Source: an uncultured Bacteroides sp. (lineage in GTDB: Bacteria; Bacteroidota; Bacteroidia; Bacteroidales; Bacteroidaceae). Taken from it: a stretch of 22,485 nucleotides of DNA. Below, piece by piece: positions 15,156-22,485 of the stretch. Below the pieces are notes generated by a model, which was given only the letters and a program-made list of their open reading frames with translations, was not told the origin of the DNA and did no database searches. Each line of letters starts with the position of its first letter. Positions within the stretch are counted from its first letter, which is position 1. The position numbers and the translations under genes are program-made. Location: contig CAMTFK010000058.1 in NCBI GenBank assembly GCA_947071285.1, forward strand, positions 1 to 22,485, given 5' to 3'.

Positions 15156-15163
15156 TATATTTG
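15156..15163 (+). promoter_or_regulatory. -7 promoter element of the riboswitch-controlled operon
   Basis: TATATTTG matches TAnnTTTG exactly and lies a few bases before the first conserved part of the riboswitch, as expected for its transcription start. The -33 region carries only a T-run, not a clean TTTG. This promoter is back to back with that of the toxin-antitoxin pair, about 45 bases away. Confidence 0.6.
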
Positions 15164-15167
15164 CACC

Positions 15168-15425
15168 CGCTTAGGTGATATAGCAGACTTTCTGTCTGTT
15201 GTATAAAAGGGAATCCGGCGAAAATCCGGAACAGTGCCCGCTACTGTAAAGCCATAGTGTTTGCTTCTGAGAATATGAAACAAACAACCGGAAAGCTCTC
15301 ATTTCAAAAAACCACTGTCCGCTAACGGGAAACCGGGATGGGAAGGTCGCTTTCTGTTAAGGCTAAGTCAGGAAACCTGCCTGAGTCATTATGTAATTAA
15401 CGCTGTCCCGGGGTCAGGAAAGCAA
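15168..15425 (+). promoter_or_regulatory. Cobalamin (B12) riboswitch
   Basis: The leader carries the conserved parts of the cobalamin riboswitch in order: AGGTGATATAGCAGAC near 15173, the core GGGAATCCGGCGAAAATCCGG from 15209 leading into GTGCCCGCTACTGTAA, GGGAAGGTCGC near 15341, and the B12 box AGTCAGGAAACCTGCC at 15366-15381. Downstream, TCAGG at 15414-15418 can pair with CCTGA at 15380-15384, which may form part of the switching structure. Adenosylcobalamin or another corrinoid should lower expression of the receptor and chelatase genes downstream. I cannot tell whether it acts on transcription or on translation. The exact ends of the aptamer are estimated. Confidence 0.93.
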
Positions 15426-15450
15426 GTATTAATTCTTATTTTATCAATCA

Positions 15451-17499
15451 ATGAAAAAACAGAATTGGCTGTTCATCCTTGCAGGAGGATGTATCGCAAT
15501 GAGTGCGTCTGCGCAAGAAACAAGAAAAGACAAAGACTTGAGTGTAGAGCTAAATCCCGTAGTAGTGACTGGTACAGGCACGCATCACAGACTGAAGGAT
15601 GCCCCCACACCCGTAGACGTTATTACAGCTAACGACATTAAAAAAGCAGGCATTACCGACTTTAAAGAAGCAATGACCGTCTTAGCCCCCTCCCTCTCCT
15701 TTTCCAGCAATTCTATGGGTGACTATTTAATGATGAACGGATTGGGAAACAGCTATGTATTAGTATTAGTAAACGGTCAGAAAGTAAACACGGACGTAGC
15801 GAATGGTAATCTCGACCTGTCACGCATCAACACAAGCGACATCAAGCGGGTAGAAATTTTAAAAGGCGCCGGTTCCGCATTATATGGCAGTGATGCTATA
15901 GCAGGAGTAATTAACATTATTACCAATCAGCCTCTCGATCAGATACGTGTAAGCTCTAATACAAAAGTAGAAGGACACGGACAAACCACACAGCAAGTAA
16001 ACCTGGATGTACAAAAAGGCATGTGGGGTTCTTATACATCTTATACCTATCGCAAGGCAGATAGCTGGAAACAGAATGACTATGATGAAGACGGTGAATG
16101 GACGGATAAGACATCCAATGACGGTTATGACAGCAACACTTTCAACCAGAAGTTTACATTCGCTCCTACCGAAGCACTTTCAATGTATGCAGGCGGCGGA
16201 TATTACGACCGTAACTTTGATCATAAAGGATATGATTATGGTATAGGCTATGAGTCATACAACCTGTCACTGGGTGCTAAATATAAATTAGGCCGTGCCT
16301 CTTATGTCAGTCTCGACCTTTACAATGACAATTTTGAAACCAATAAGACGTACCGCAAAGAAACATCTGTAAAAGAATGGGGCGAAAGCGTAACGTACGG
16401 TATCGGTCAGACAGGATTAACCAAACGTAACCATTATTACAATGCCAATCTGAAAGGCTTGTTCCGTAATGGAGACTGGGGACGTACGGTTGTTGGACTG
16501 GAATACGTACAGGATAAGCTGAAACGGCCGGATGCATTGGTAGATAAAGGTGTATATACACTTGCCACCTATGCACAGGAAGAGGTCGAATTCTTAAAAC
16601 ATTTCAAAGCAACGGCAGGGCTACGTTTAGTGAAGCACGAGACGGCTGGCACCAATTTAGCTCCCAAAGCATCATTGATGTATACCATCGGTAACTTCAA
16701 TCTGCGCGGACAATACTCCGGCGGTTTTCGCGCCCCGTCCATGAATCAGCTATATTATTTTATGAACAAGGGTACTACATTGACCAATGGTAATGATAAA
16801 CTAAAAGCGGAAAAGAGCCATTACGGTTCAATCAATGCTGAATACATCGGAACCCGTTTCAGTGTCAGCGCCACAGCTTACATCAATCAGATAGATGACA
16901 TGATTGAAGCAGAAAAAACATTGTTCAGCAAAATGGATGACGCACAAAAACAAGCTATTTATACGGAAGCCAAAGATAAACTGGGCATGACCGATGCACA
17001 AGTGGCAAAACTGAAGACTTATAAGAAGTATGCAAACCTGGAAGAAGGTTTGATCAAGGGGTTCGAAGTTAATTTCAATAGTAACTTAGGTGCAGGTTTC
17101 TCCGTAGGAGGCAGCTATACATACGCCTATGCACGTGGCAAGAAATACAACGAAGAAACTGGAACTACGGAATGGCAAAACATTGACAGGAGTATCCGCC
17201 ACAGTGGAAGCGTAAACGCAAATTATGCTCAAAGTTGGAAGAACTATTTACTGAATGTAAATATCACCGGACTGTTTCATAGCAAACGTTTCCATGAAGC
17301 GAGTGATATAGATGAATCCGCACCGGGCTATGGCATCTGGAACTTGTCCACCCGCCATTCTTTCGGTCAGTTTGAAATTGGTTTAGGAATGAACAACTTC
17401 CTTAATAAAGTGGACCGCCGTCCTTTCGGAGTCAATTATTTTAGTACCAATCCGGGACGCACATTATTTGCAAGCCTTACCATTAATTTGAGCAAATAA
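15451..17499 (+). CDS. btuB: BtuB-like TonB-dependent receptor
   Basis: This 682-residue outer membrane receptor has a signal peptide (residues 1-21, SASAQ). A TonB-box-like stretch VVVTGTGT lies at about 37-44, followed by a plug domain (APTPVDVITANDIKKAG, then VLVLVNGQKVNTDV and IKRVEILKGAGSALYGSDAIAGVINIIT), a 22-strand barrel, and a terminal strand ending in aromatic/hydrophobic residues (TLFASLTINLSK). The length is close to E. coli BtuB (about 600) and smaller than SusC-type receptors. The preceding B12 riboswitch makes uptake of cobalamin, another corrinoid or a related tetrapyrrole the likely role. No BtuG or BtuF gene is adjacent. It is the first gene of the operon, with a 12-base gap to cbiK. 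A heme receptor (HmuR-like) is the main alternative and is less likely given the riboswitch. Confidence 0.9.
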   Translation: MKKQNWLFILAGGCIAMSASAQETRKDKDLSVELNPVVVTGTGTHHRLKDAPTPVDVITANDIKKAGITDFKEAMTVLAPSLSFSSNSMGDYLMMNGLGNSYVLVLVNGQKVNTDVANGNLDLSRINTSDIKRVEILKGAGSALYGSDAIAGVINIITNQPLDQIRVSSNTKVEGHGQTTQQVNLDVQKGMWGSYTSYTYRKADSWKQNDYDEDGEWTDKTSNDGYDSNTFNQKFTFAPTEALSMYAGGGYYDRNFDHKGYDYGIGYESYNLSLGAKYKLGRASYVSLDLYNDNFETNKTYRKETSVKEWGESVTYGIGQTGLTKRNHYYNANLKGLFRNGDWGRTVVGLEYVQDKLKRPDALVDKGVYTLATYAQEEVEFLKHFKATAGLRLVKHETAGTNLAPKASLMYTIGNFNLRGQYSGGFRAPSMNQLYYFMNKGTTLTNGNDKLKAEKSHYGSINAEYIGTRFSVSATAYINQIDDMIEAEKTLFSKMDDAQKQAIYTEAKDKLGMTDAQVAKLKTYKKYANLEEGLIKGFEVNFNSNLGAGFSVGGSYTYAYARGKKYNEETGTTEWQNIDRSIRHSGSVNANYAQSWKNYLLNVNITGLFHSKRFHEASDIDESAPGYGIWNLSTRHSFGQFEIGLGMNNFLNKVDRRPFGVNYFSTNPGRTLFASLTINLSK

Positions 17500-17511
17500 G
17501 CTACAAACAGT

Positions 17512-18471
17512 ATGAGAGTATTTTCCCTAATTCTATTATTAGCAGTTTCCCTCCTCTGCCATTCGCACGAGGGGGAAAACTTCGTAGCAAGCGATATGCT
17601 GGCAAGTATGAAACCCGGCGATAAAGCCGCCCTGCTGATGGTGCACTTCGGTACAACCCACGACGACACCCGTACGCTTACCATTGACGCCATCAATGCA
17701 AAGGCCCGTGAGGCTTTCCCCGAACTGGAAATGCGTGAAGCATTTACTTCCCGCATCATTATCCGCCGACTCAAAGCACGTGGTATCGAGAAACTGACAC
17801 CATTGGACGCTATGCTCCGCCTGCGCAGTGAAGGCTATACACATGTAGTTGTGCAAAGTTCCAATATTATTGACGGTGTGGAAATGGAGTCGCTTCGCCG
17901 GGACATAGAAAGCGTGCAACCTTTCTTCAAAGAAATACGTGTAGGTACTCCCCTGCTCTACTCGGTAGAAGATGCGGAAAAAGTGGTTGAAATTCTGAAT
18001 AATCGTCTCAACGCTACAGCACAAGATAAAAAGGCATCTGGGAAAAAAGGCGCGAAAGAGCACTTCGTACTTGTAGGTCACGGCACCTATACGCCCAGCA
18101 CAGCTATTTACAGCCAGATGGACTATATGCTGAAAGCAAACGGAATGACAAATTTCCATTTGGGTACCATTGAGGGATACCCTACTTTTGAAACCATGCT
18201 GACACAACTGAAAGCCGGAAAAGCCAAACAAGTAACTCTCGTTCCTTTCATGTTCGTGGCCGGAGACCATGCCAAGAATGATATTGCCGAAGACTGGAAA
18301 GAAGCACTCGAAAAAGAAGGTTATACAGTTAATGTACGCATGGAAGGTCTGGGTCAAGTACCCGAAATACAGGAAATCTTCATTGATCATATCCGCTTCA
18401 TGCTGAAACATCGCATGCTGGGTATTATGGAAAAGAAAGCAGGATATGCTGCCGGAAAAGATGTAGAATAA
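17512..18471 (+). CDS. cbiK: Exported CbiK-family cobaltochelatase
   Basis: This 319-residue protein matches the CbiK anaerobic cobalt chelatase family, which inserts Co2+ into sirohydrochlorin-type tetrapyrroles. Recognisable segments are MVHFGTTHDDTR, AFTSRIIIRRLKARGI, GHGTYTPSTAIYSQMDYML, GTIEGYPTFETML and FVAGDHAKNDIAEDW. The three metal-binding residues of characterised CbiK proteins map to His190, Glu221 and His253, and all are present. Unlike cytoplasmic CbiK it has an N-terminal signal peptide (about residues 1-18, MRVFSLILLLAVSLLC then HSHEG), so it should be periplasmic, like CbiKp of Desulfovibrio. A cysteine at residue 16 or so could instead be a lipid-attachment site. A Lys/Gly-rich insert (AQDKKASGKKGAKEH) precedes the first His motif. 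It lies between the receptor and CobN genes, 12 and 28 bases apart. Confidence 0.92.
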   Translation: MRVFSLILLLAVSLLCHSHEGENFVASDMLASMKPGDKAALLMVHFGTTHDDTRTLTIDAINAKAREAFPELEMREAFTSRIIIRRLKARGIEKLTPLDAMLRLRSEGYTHVVVQSSNIIDGVEMESLRRDIESVQPFFKEIRVGTPLLYSVEDAEKVVEILNNRLNATAQDKKASGKKGAKEHFVLVGHGTYTPSTAIYSQMDYMLKANGMTNFHLGTIEGYPTFETMLTQLKAGKAKQVTLVPFMFVAGDHAKNDIAEDWKEALEKEGYTVNVRMEGLGQVPEIQEIFIDHIRFMLKHRMLGIMEKKAGYAAGKDVE

Positions 18472-18499
18472 GGAAACCGACATAAGATGCATAAGCATT

Positions 18500-21400
18500 A
18501 TGAAGAAAAAGAATCTATATTCCATTATAGCCGGAAGCTGCGTGCTTCTGGCTATTTTGCTTCTGGTAGCCTACAACTACTGGTTAACCCCTACCCGCAT
18601 CCTCATCGTCAACCCCTTGCCTGCACAGGCTGCGGACATTGCACTGAACAATGATTGCAGCAGGATAAAAGTGACCTGCATCAAGATGGAAGAAGTAAAA
18701 GACCTCTCCGGTTATGACGCCATCATGATGTACGGACGGGGATTATTTCTGGACGAAACACAAGTAGCGGAACTGGAACGGGTAGCTGCCAAAGGCGTGC
18801 CTGTATTCACCAATGCACTGCGGCATTTCAATTTCATCGTCAATTATAACACTACGCCCGAACAACAGTCCATCCTGCAAAAGTATTTCCAAAATGCTTG
18901 CAGACAGAATTACCGGAATGCCTTGCGCTATCTCCGGCACATCTCCACCCCACAACGGCTGGGCGACCATTCTTTCGAAATGCCTATAGAATTACCCAAT
19001 AACTTATTTTATCATAAAGAATACGGACAGTATTTCAAAACACCGCAGGAACTGACAAAGTACTTAAAAGAGAAGCAACTTTACCATGAAGAAGGGCGAA
19101 ACCTTGCTTTCATCTCAGGCATCAGCTTCCCCATGGAAGGTAACCGCGCCCATGTAGATACACTTATCTCCCGGCTGACACAGGCGGGCTTCAACGTCTA
19201 CCCCATCACCGGTAGCGGTAAGGGGCGTGAAGACCTGATACGTACCCTCCATCCCGATGGGCTGGTTTATCTGCCTATGGGACGACTGGGCAACGATTCA
19301 CTCATCAACTGGCTGCATGCAGAAAACATCCCCTTATTCATGCCTTTCCCACTGGTGCAGCCCCGCGAAGAATGGCTGAACTCGAATGTACCGGTCAGTG
19401 GCGGTACACTGACGGCCCGGGTCGTTGTGCCGGAGATAGACGGTGGCATGGCGCCTTTATGCATCGCCACGCAGAATGAAAACGAAGAAGGATATTTTCT
19501 GCACACTCCAGAACCGGAACGGGTGGATGCACTTATCAGCCACATCACTAAATATATGTCACTGCGTGATACATCCAACAAAAACAAACGCGTCGCCATC
19601 TGTTACTTCAAGACACCCGGCAAAGATGCCTTGCTGGCAAGCGGTATGGAGGTGATTCCTTCCCTCTATAATTTCCTGAAACGCTTGCGCAATGAAGGAT
19701 ATGATGTAAACGGACTGCCTGCCACTGTGGAAGAATTCGGGCAGAGGATACACCGGGACGGTGCCGTAATGGGTTCGTACGCCAAAGGGGCACAAGAACA
19801 ATTCTTAAAAACGGCACATCCCGTATGGCTCTCTACCGAACAATACGAGGCGTGGGCAAAAGAAGTAATTCTCCCGGAAAAATATAAAGAAGTAACCGAC
19901 CGCTATGGCGATGCACCGGGGCATTTATTGGCTACGGAAGATAGTATAGCCATTGCCTGCCTCCGCTTTGGCAATGTACTATTGTTTCCACAACCACGTC
20001 CGGCATTGGGAGATGATGATTTCAAATTGGTTCACGGCATGCCCGTAGCACCACCACATAGCTACCTTGCCCCCTACCTGTATATGCAGAAAGGATTCAA
20101 AGCGGATGCACTGATACACTTCGGTACACATGGAAATCTGGAATATACACCGGGCAAAAATGTCGGATTGTCGCAGGCAGACTGGTCGGAAGCCCTGGTA
20201 GGTAATCTGCCTCATTTTTATTTCTACACCACAGGAAATGTAGGTGAAGGTATCATCGCCAAACGACGCACACATGCGGTACTCGTCACACATCTCACCC
20301 CGCCTTATGCAGAAAGCGGTATGCGCCAGCGATACAATCAACTGTTGGAAGATATTCATAAACTACTGGATGAAGGTACAGAAGGACACCGTATGCTGGG
20401 AATGCGCGTGAAGAAAGAAACCGTTCGTTTGGGGTTGCATCGTGACCTGGAGCTGGATTCCGTGCCCGATAAGCCTTACACAGCCGAAGAGCTGGAACGT
20501 CTGGACGCTTTCACCGAAGAAATAGCCAATGAAAAGATGCTCGGTGCCTATTATACAATAGGCGAACCTTACTCGGAACGTGACTTACTGCAAACCACCC
20601 TTGCCGTCAGTGCGGACGCTCTGGCTTACGAAACGGCAAAAGCTGATCGGGATAAAGGCAGGATTACAACAGAGCAGTTACAGGATTTCACCTATATAGC
20701 TCATCATTATCTGCCCACGGCAAAGAAACGCTTGACAGCCCTATTGCAAAAACCTCTGCAAGATACGGCAGCCATAGCTCCGGACCTTCGCCCGGCACTG
20801 CGCTATCGTGAGCAACTGATAGCTTCCACAGCCAACGAGTTCAATGCCATGGTGCGTGGTCTGAACGGTGGAACCGTGCTCCCTGCACCGGGAGGCGACC
20901 CGGTACTAAATCCGAATATATTGCCCACAGGACGGAATATGTACAGCGTCAATGCTGAAACCACTCCTAATCCGCGTGCATGGGAAGACGGGAAACGGCT
21001 GGCAGAAGCCACACTGAAACAATACATCAGCAAACATGGAGAATATCCCCGGAAAGTGAGTTACACTTTTTGGGCAGGTGAATTTATCACAACCGAAGGG
21101 GCTACACTGGCACAAGTCTTCTGGATGCTGGGCGTGGAACCTGTACGCGATGGACAAGGGCGTGTTGTTGATCTGAAACTGGTGCCGAGTGAAGAGCTGG
21201 GACGACCACGTGTCAATGTGGTAGTACAAGTATCCGGTCAGCTTCGTGACATTGCAGGTTCACGGTTGAAGTTACTAACGGATGCCGTTCGTCTAGCATC
21301 GGAGGCACGGGACGAGGCATATCCTAACTATGTCGCATCAGGAACAGTGTTACAGGAAAAGTTGCTGGTGGAAAAGGGAACTTCACCCAAGCGTGCACGG

Positions 21401-22411
21401 GAAATGTCGGTGATGCGTGTATTCGGTCCGGTTAATAGTGGATACAGTACAGGAATCATGGGTTACACAGAGCACAGTGGTTCATGGGATGATGAAAAGG
21501 AAATAGCTCAGGGGTATCTCAATAATATGGGTGCTGCTTATGGAGATGAAGAAAATTGGGGAGATGTTCAGAAGGATTTGTTTGCTTCCGCCCTTTCTGA
21601 AACGGATGTAGTCATTCAGCCACGGCAAAGTAATACGTGGGGGCCGATTTCTCTGGATCATGTGTATGAATTCACTGGGGGATTATCTCTTACCGTAAAG
21701 ACACTGACAGGTAAAGAGCCGGATGCATACATGGCTGATTATCGCAACCGCACCAACCGCCGTATGCAGGAAACCAAAGAGGCGATTGCTGTGGAGACGC
21801 GGGCTACGATACTGAATCCGACATTCATACAGGAACGTATGAAAGGCGGTGCAGGTTCGGCACAGATGTTCGGAGAAATTTTCCGGAATATATTCGGCTG
21901 GCATGTGATGCGTCCGTCGGCTATGGACAAGGAGGTATTCAATGATTTGTACAGGATGTATATACAGGATGAAAAGAAGTTAGGCATACATGAATATTTC
22001 CTTCGTGTGAATCCGGCATCGTTCCAGGCAATGACAGCGGTGATGCTGGAAAGTGCACGGAAAGGCTATTGGAAAGCAAGCCCGGAACAGTTGAGGGCAA
22101 CGGCTGCACTGCATGCACAAATCACCCGTGAAAAGGGTGCTGCCTGCACAGAATTTGTGTGCGATAATGCCAAGTTACAAACGTTCGTTGCAGATAATCT
22201 GGATGCAAAAGAGAAGCAGGAATTCAATCGGGATATGAAGACCGTGTATGAAACAGCCGCAACTAACGGTAAGGATGTAGTACTGAAAGAAAAGAAAATG
22301 ACTCCGGAACAAGCGGCACAGAAACAGAAAACGAATGGTTTAATGATTGGCGGCATAGTGCTGATTGTATTCATCGGATTGGTTGTATTGATTAAGAGAA
22401 AAAAGACATAA
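18500..22411 (+). CDS. cobN: CobN-like chelatase anchored at both ends
   Basis: The 1303-residue product matches the CobN / magnesium-chelatase H-subunit family along most of its length. The signature HFGTHGNLEYTPGKNVGLS has His540 and His544, followed by GNLPHFYFYTTGNVGEGIIAKRR, LPTGRNMYSVN and VNVVVQVSGQLRDIAGSRL. CobN normally works with CobS and CobT in the cytoplasm to insert cobalt into hydrogenobyrinate a,c-diamide. Here no CobS/T or ChlI/D gene is present, and the protein has an N-terminal membrane segment (about residues 8-30) and a C-terminal one (about 1277-1297, then KRKKT). The positive charges at both ends suggest both termini inside and the large body in the periplasm. HmuS of the Bacteroidetes heme operon is a CobN-like protein of similar layout, so demetallation is also possible. 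It closes the riboswitch operon as seen here. Confidence 0.9.
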   Translation: MKKKNLYSIIAGSCVLLAILLLVAYNYWLTPTRILIVNPLPAQAADIALNNDCSRIKVTCIKMEEVKDLSGYDAIMMYGRGLFLDETQVAELERVAAKGVPVFTNALRHFNFIVNYNTTPEQQSILQKYFQNACRQNYRNALRYLRHISTPQRLGDHSFEMPIELPNNLFYHKEYGQYFKTPQELTKYLKEKQLYHEEGRNLAFISGISFPMEGNRAHVDTLISRLTQAGFNVYPITGSGKGREDLIRTLHPDGLVYLPMGRLGNDSLINWLHAENIPLFMPFPLVQPREEWLNSNVPVSGGTLTARVVVPEIDGGMAPLCIATQNENEEGYFLHTPEPERVDALISHITKYMSLRDTSNKNKRVAICYFKTPGKDALLASGMEVIPSLYNFLKRLRNEGYDVNGLPATVEEFGQRIHRDGAVMGSYAKGAQEQFLKTAHPVWLSTEQYEAWAKEVILPEKYKEVTDRYGDAPGHLLATEDSIAIACLRFGNVLLFPQPRPALGDDDFKLVHGMPVAPPHSYLAPYLYMQKGFKADALIHFGTHGNLEYTPGKNVGLSQADWSEALVGNLPHFYFYTTGNVGEGIIAKRRTHAVLVTHLTPPYAESGMRQRYNQLLEDIHKLLDEGTEGHRMLGMRVKKETVRLGLHRDLELDSVPDKPYTAEELERLDAFTEEIANEKMLGAYYTIGEPYSERDLLQTTLAVSADALAYETAKADRDKGRITTEQLQDFTYIAHHYLPTAKKRLTALLQKPLQDTAAIAPDLRPALRYREQLIASTANEFNAMVRGLNGGTVLPAPGGDPVLNPNILPTGRNMYSVNAETTPNPRAWEDGKRLAEATLKQYISKHGEYPRKVSYTFWAGEFITTEGATLAQVFWMLGVEPVRDGQGRVVDLKLVPSEELGRPRVNVVVQVSGQLRDIAGSRLKLLTDAVRLASEARDEAYPNYVASGTVLQEKLLVEKGTSPKRAREMSVMRVFGPVNSGYSTGIMGYTEHSGSWDDEKEIAQGYLNNMGAAYGDEENWGDVQKDLFASALSETDVVIQPRQSNTWGPISLDHVYEFTGGLSLTVKTLTGKEPDAYMADYRNRTNRRMQETKEAIAVETRATILNPTFIQERMKGGAGSAQMFGEIFRNIFGWHVMRPSAMDKEVFNDLYRMYIQDEKKLGIHEYFLRVNPASFQAMTAVMLESARKGYWKASPEQLRATAALHAQITREKGAACTEFVCDNAKLQTFVADNLDAKEKQEFNRDMKTVYETAATNGKDVVLKEKKMTPEQAAQKQKTNGLMIGGIVLIVFIGLVVLIKRKKT

Positions 22412-22416
22412 ATGAT

Positions 22417-22441
22417 AATTTAGCGGCAAAGCCGCTAAATT
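22417..22441 (+). terminator. Hairpin after the CobN-like gene
   Basis: A perfect 11-base stem (AATTTAGCGGC at 22417-22427 with GCCGCTAAATT at 22431-22441) closes a three-base AAA loop. It begins five bases after the stop codon. There is no T-run after it, so it may be a terminator or an RNA 3' end stabiliser. It directly abuts the heptad repeat of element F. Confidence 0.65.
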
Positions 22442-22485
22442 AAGTAACGAGCTACGAGCTACCAGTAACGAGTTGCTGCGCTGTA
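22442..22485. repeat. Left half of heptad-repeat hairpin element F (cut by window end)
   Basis: Heptamers near GCTACGA or GTAACGA run from 22444 to about 22471, followed by the loop-like TGCTGCGCTGTA at 22474-22485, close to the GGCTGCGCTATA of elements C and D. The right arm would lie beyond the window. Its presence suggests a gene boundary after the CobN-like gene, though elements B and C show that they also occur inside apparent operons. Confidence 0.75.

Noticed and set aside
17539..18525. A 328-codon open frame on the minus strand across cbiK
   Set aside because: It lies fully antisense to a gene with clear family motifs, its peptide is rich in Cys, Phe and His without any recognisable domain, and no promoter precedes it. 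It is a by-product of the codon use of cbiK.
15451..22411. Reading the last three genes as a heme (hmu) operon
   Set aside because: The CobN-like protein resembles HmuS in layout, but there is no HmuY gene, a CbiK gene is present and a cobalamin riboswitch controls the unit. Kept only as an alternative.

Overview
The window looks like chromosomal DNA of a gut-type Bacteroides or close Bacteroidales relative. The clues are promoter motifs of the Bacteroides TAnnTTTG type, proteins of families typical of that group (DUF4251, a MuiA-like protein carrying a SusC-type N-terminal module, a phosphotransferase/RapZ fusion, a CobN-like protein anchored in the membrane) and an almost complete lack of Shine-Dalgarno sequences. 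No rRNA, tRNA, CRISPR array or insertion sequence was seen.

Layout. (1) 225-5196, plus strand: a tripartite export system with a TolC-like outer membrane channel, a HlyD-like adaptor and one large protein made of two fused ABC-2 permease halves. No ATPase gene lies beside it. (2) 5254-7187, minus strand: two translationally coupled cobalamin genes, cbiA and a PduO-type cobalamin adenosyltransferase. (3) 7280-9545, plus strand: an AmgK-like sugar kinase fused to a RapZ C-terminal domain, followed by a MurU-like nucleotidyltransferase, which suggests amino-sugar or cell-wall recycling. (4) 9558-11453, minus strand: an AT-rich pair, a lipoprotein with an HExxH zinc-peptidase signature and a small secreted protein. 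(5) 11684-14432, plus strand: a MuiA/DUF4139 protein with an inserted CarboxypepD_reg-like domain and TonB-box-like motif, a 53-codon remnant of a dicarboxylate/cation symporter, and a secreted DUF4251 protein. (6) 14512-15080, minus strand: a RelE/ParE-type toxin-antitoxin pair. (7) 15156-22411, plus strand: a cobalamin riboswitch followed by a BtuB-like TonB-dependent receptor, a secreted CbiK-type chelatase and a CobN-like chelatase with a membrane segment at each end.

Two things stand out. First, six hairpins sit at gene borders, all in the outer parts of the window. Their arms are built from 7-base tandem repeats. The heptamer differs from one element to another, yet four of the six carry almost the same loop, GGCTGCGCTATA. 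Four genes take their stop codon, and some their last residues, from these elements. Second, the riboswitch operon predicts an uptake receptor followed by two different tetrapyrrole metal chelatases that both appear to work outside the cytoplasm. That suggests a B12-controlled step of metal insertion, removal or cobalt capture in the periplasm.

All functions are read from sequence features and memory of protein families. No database search was run.
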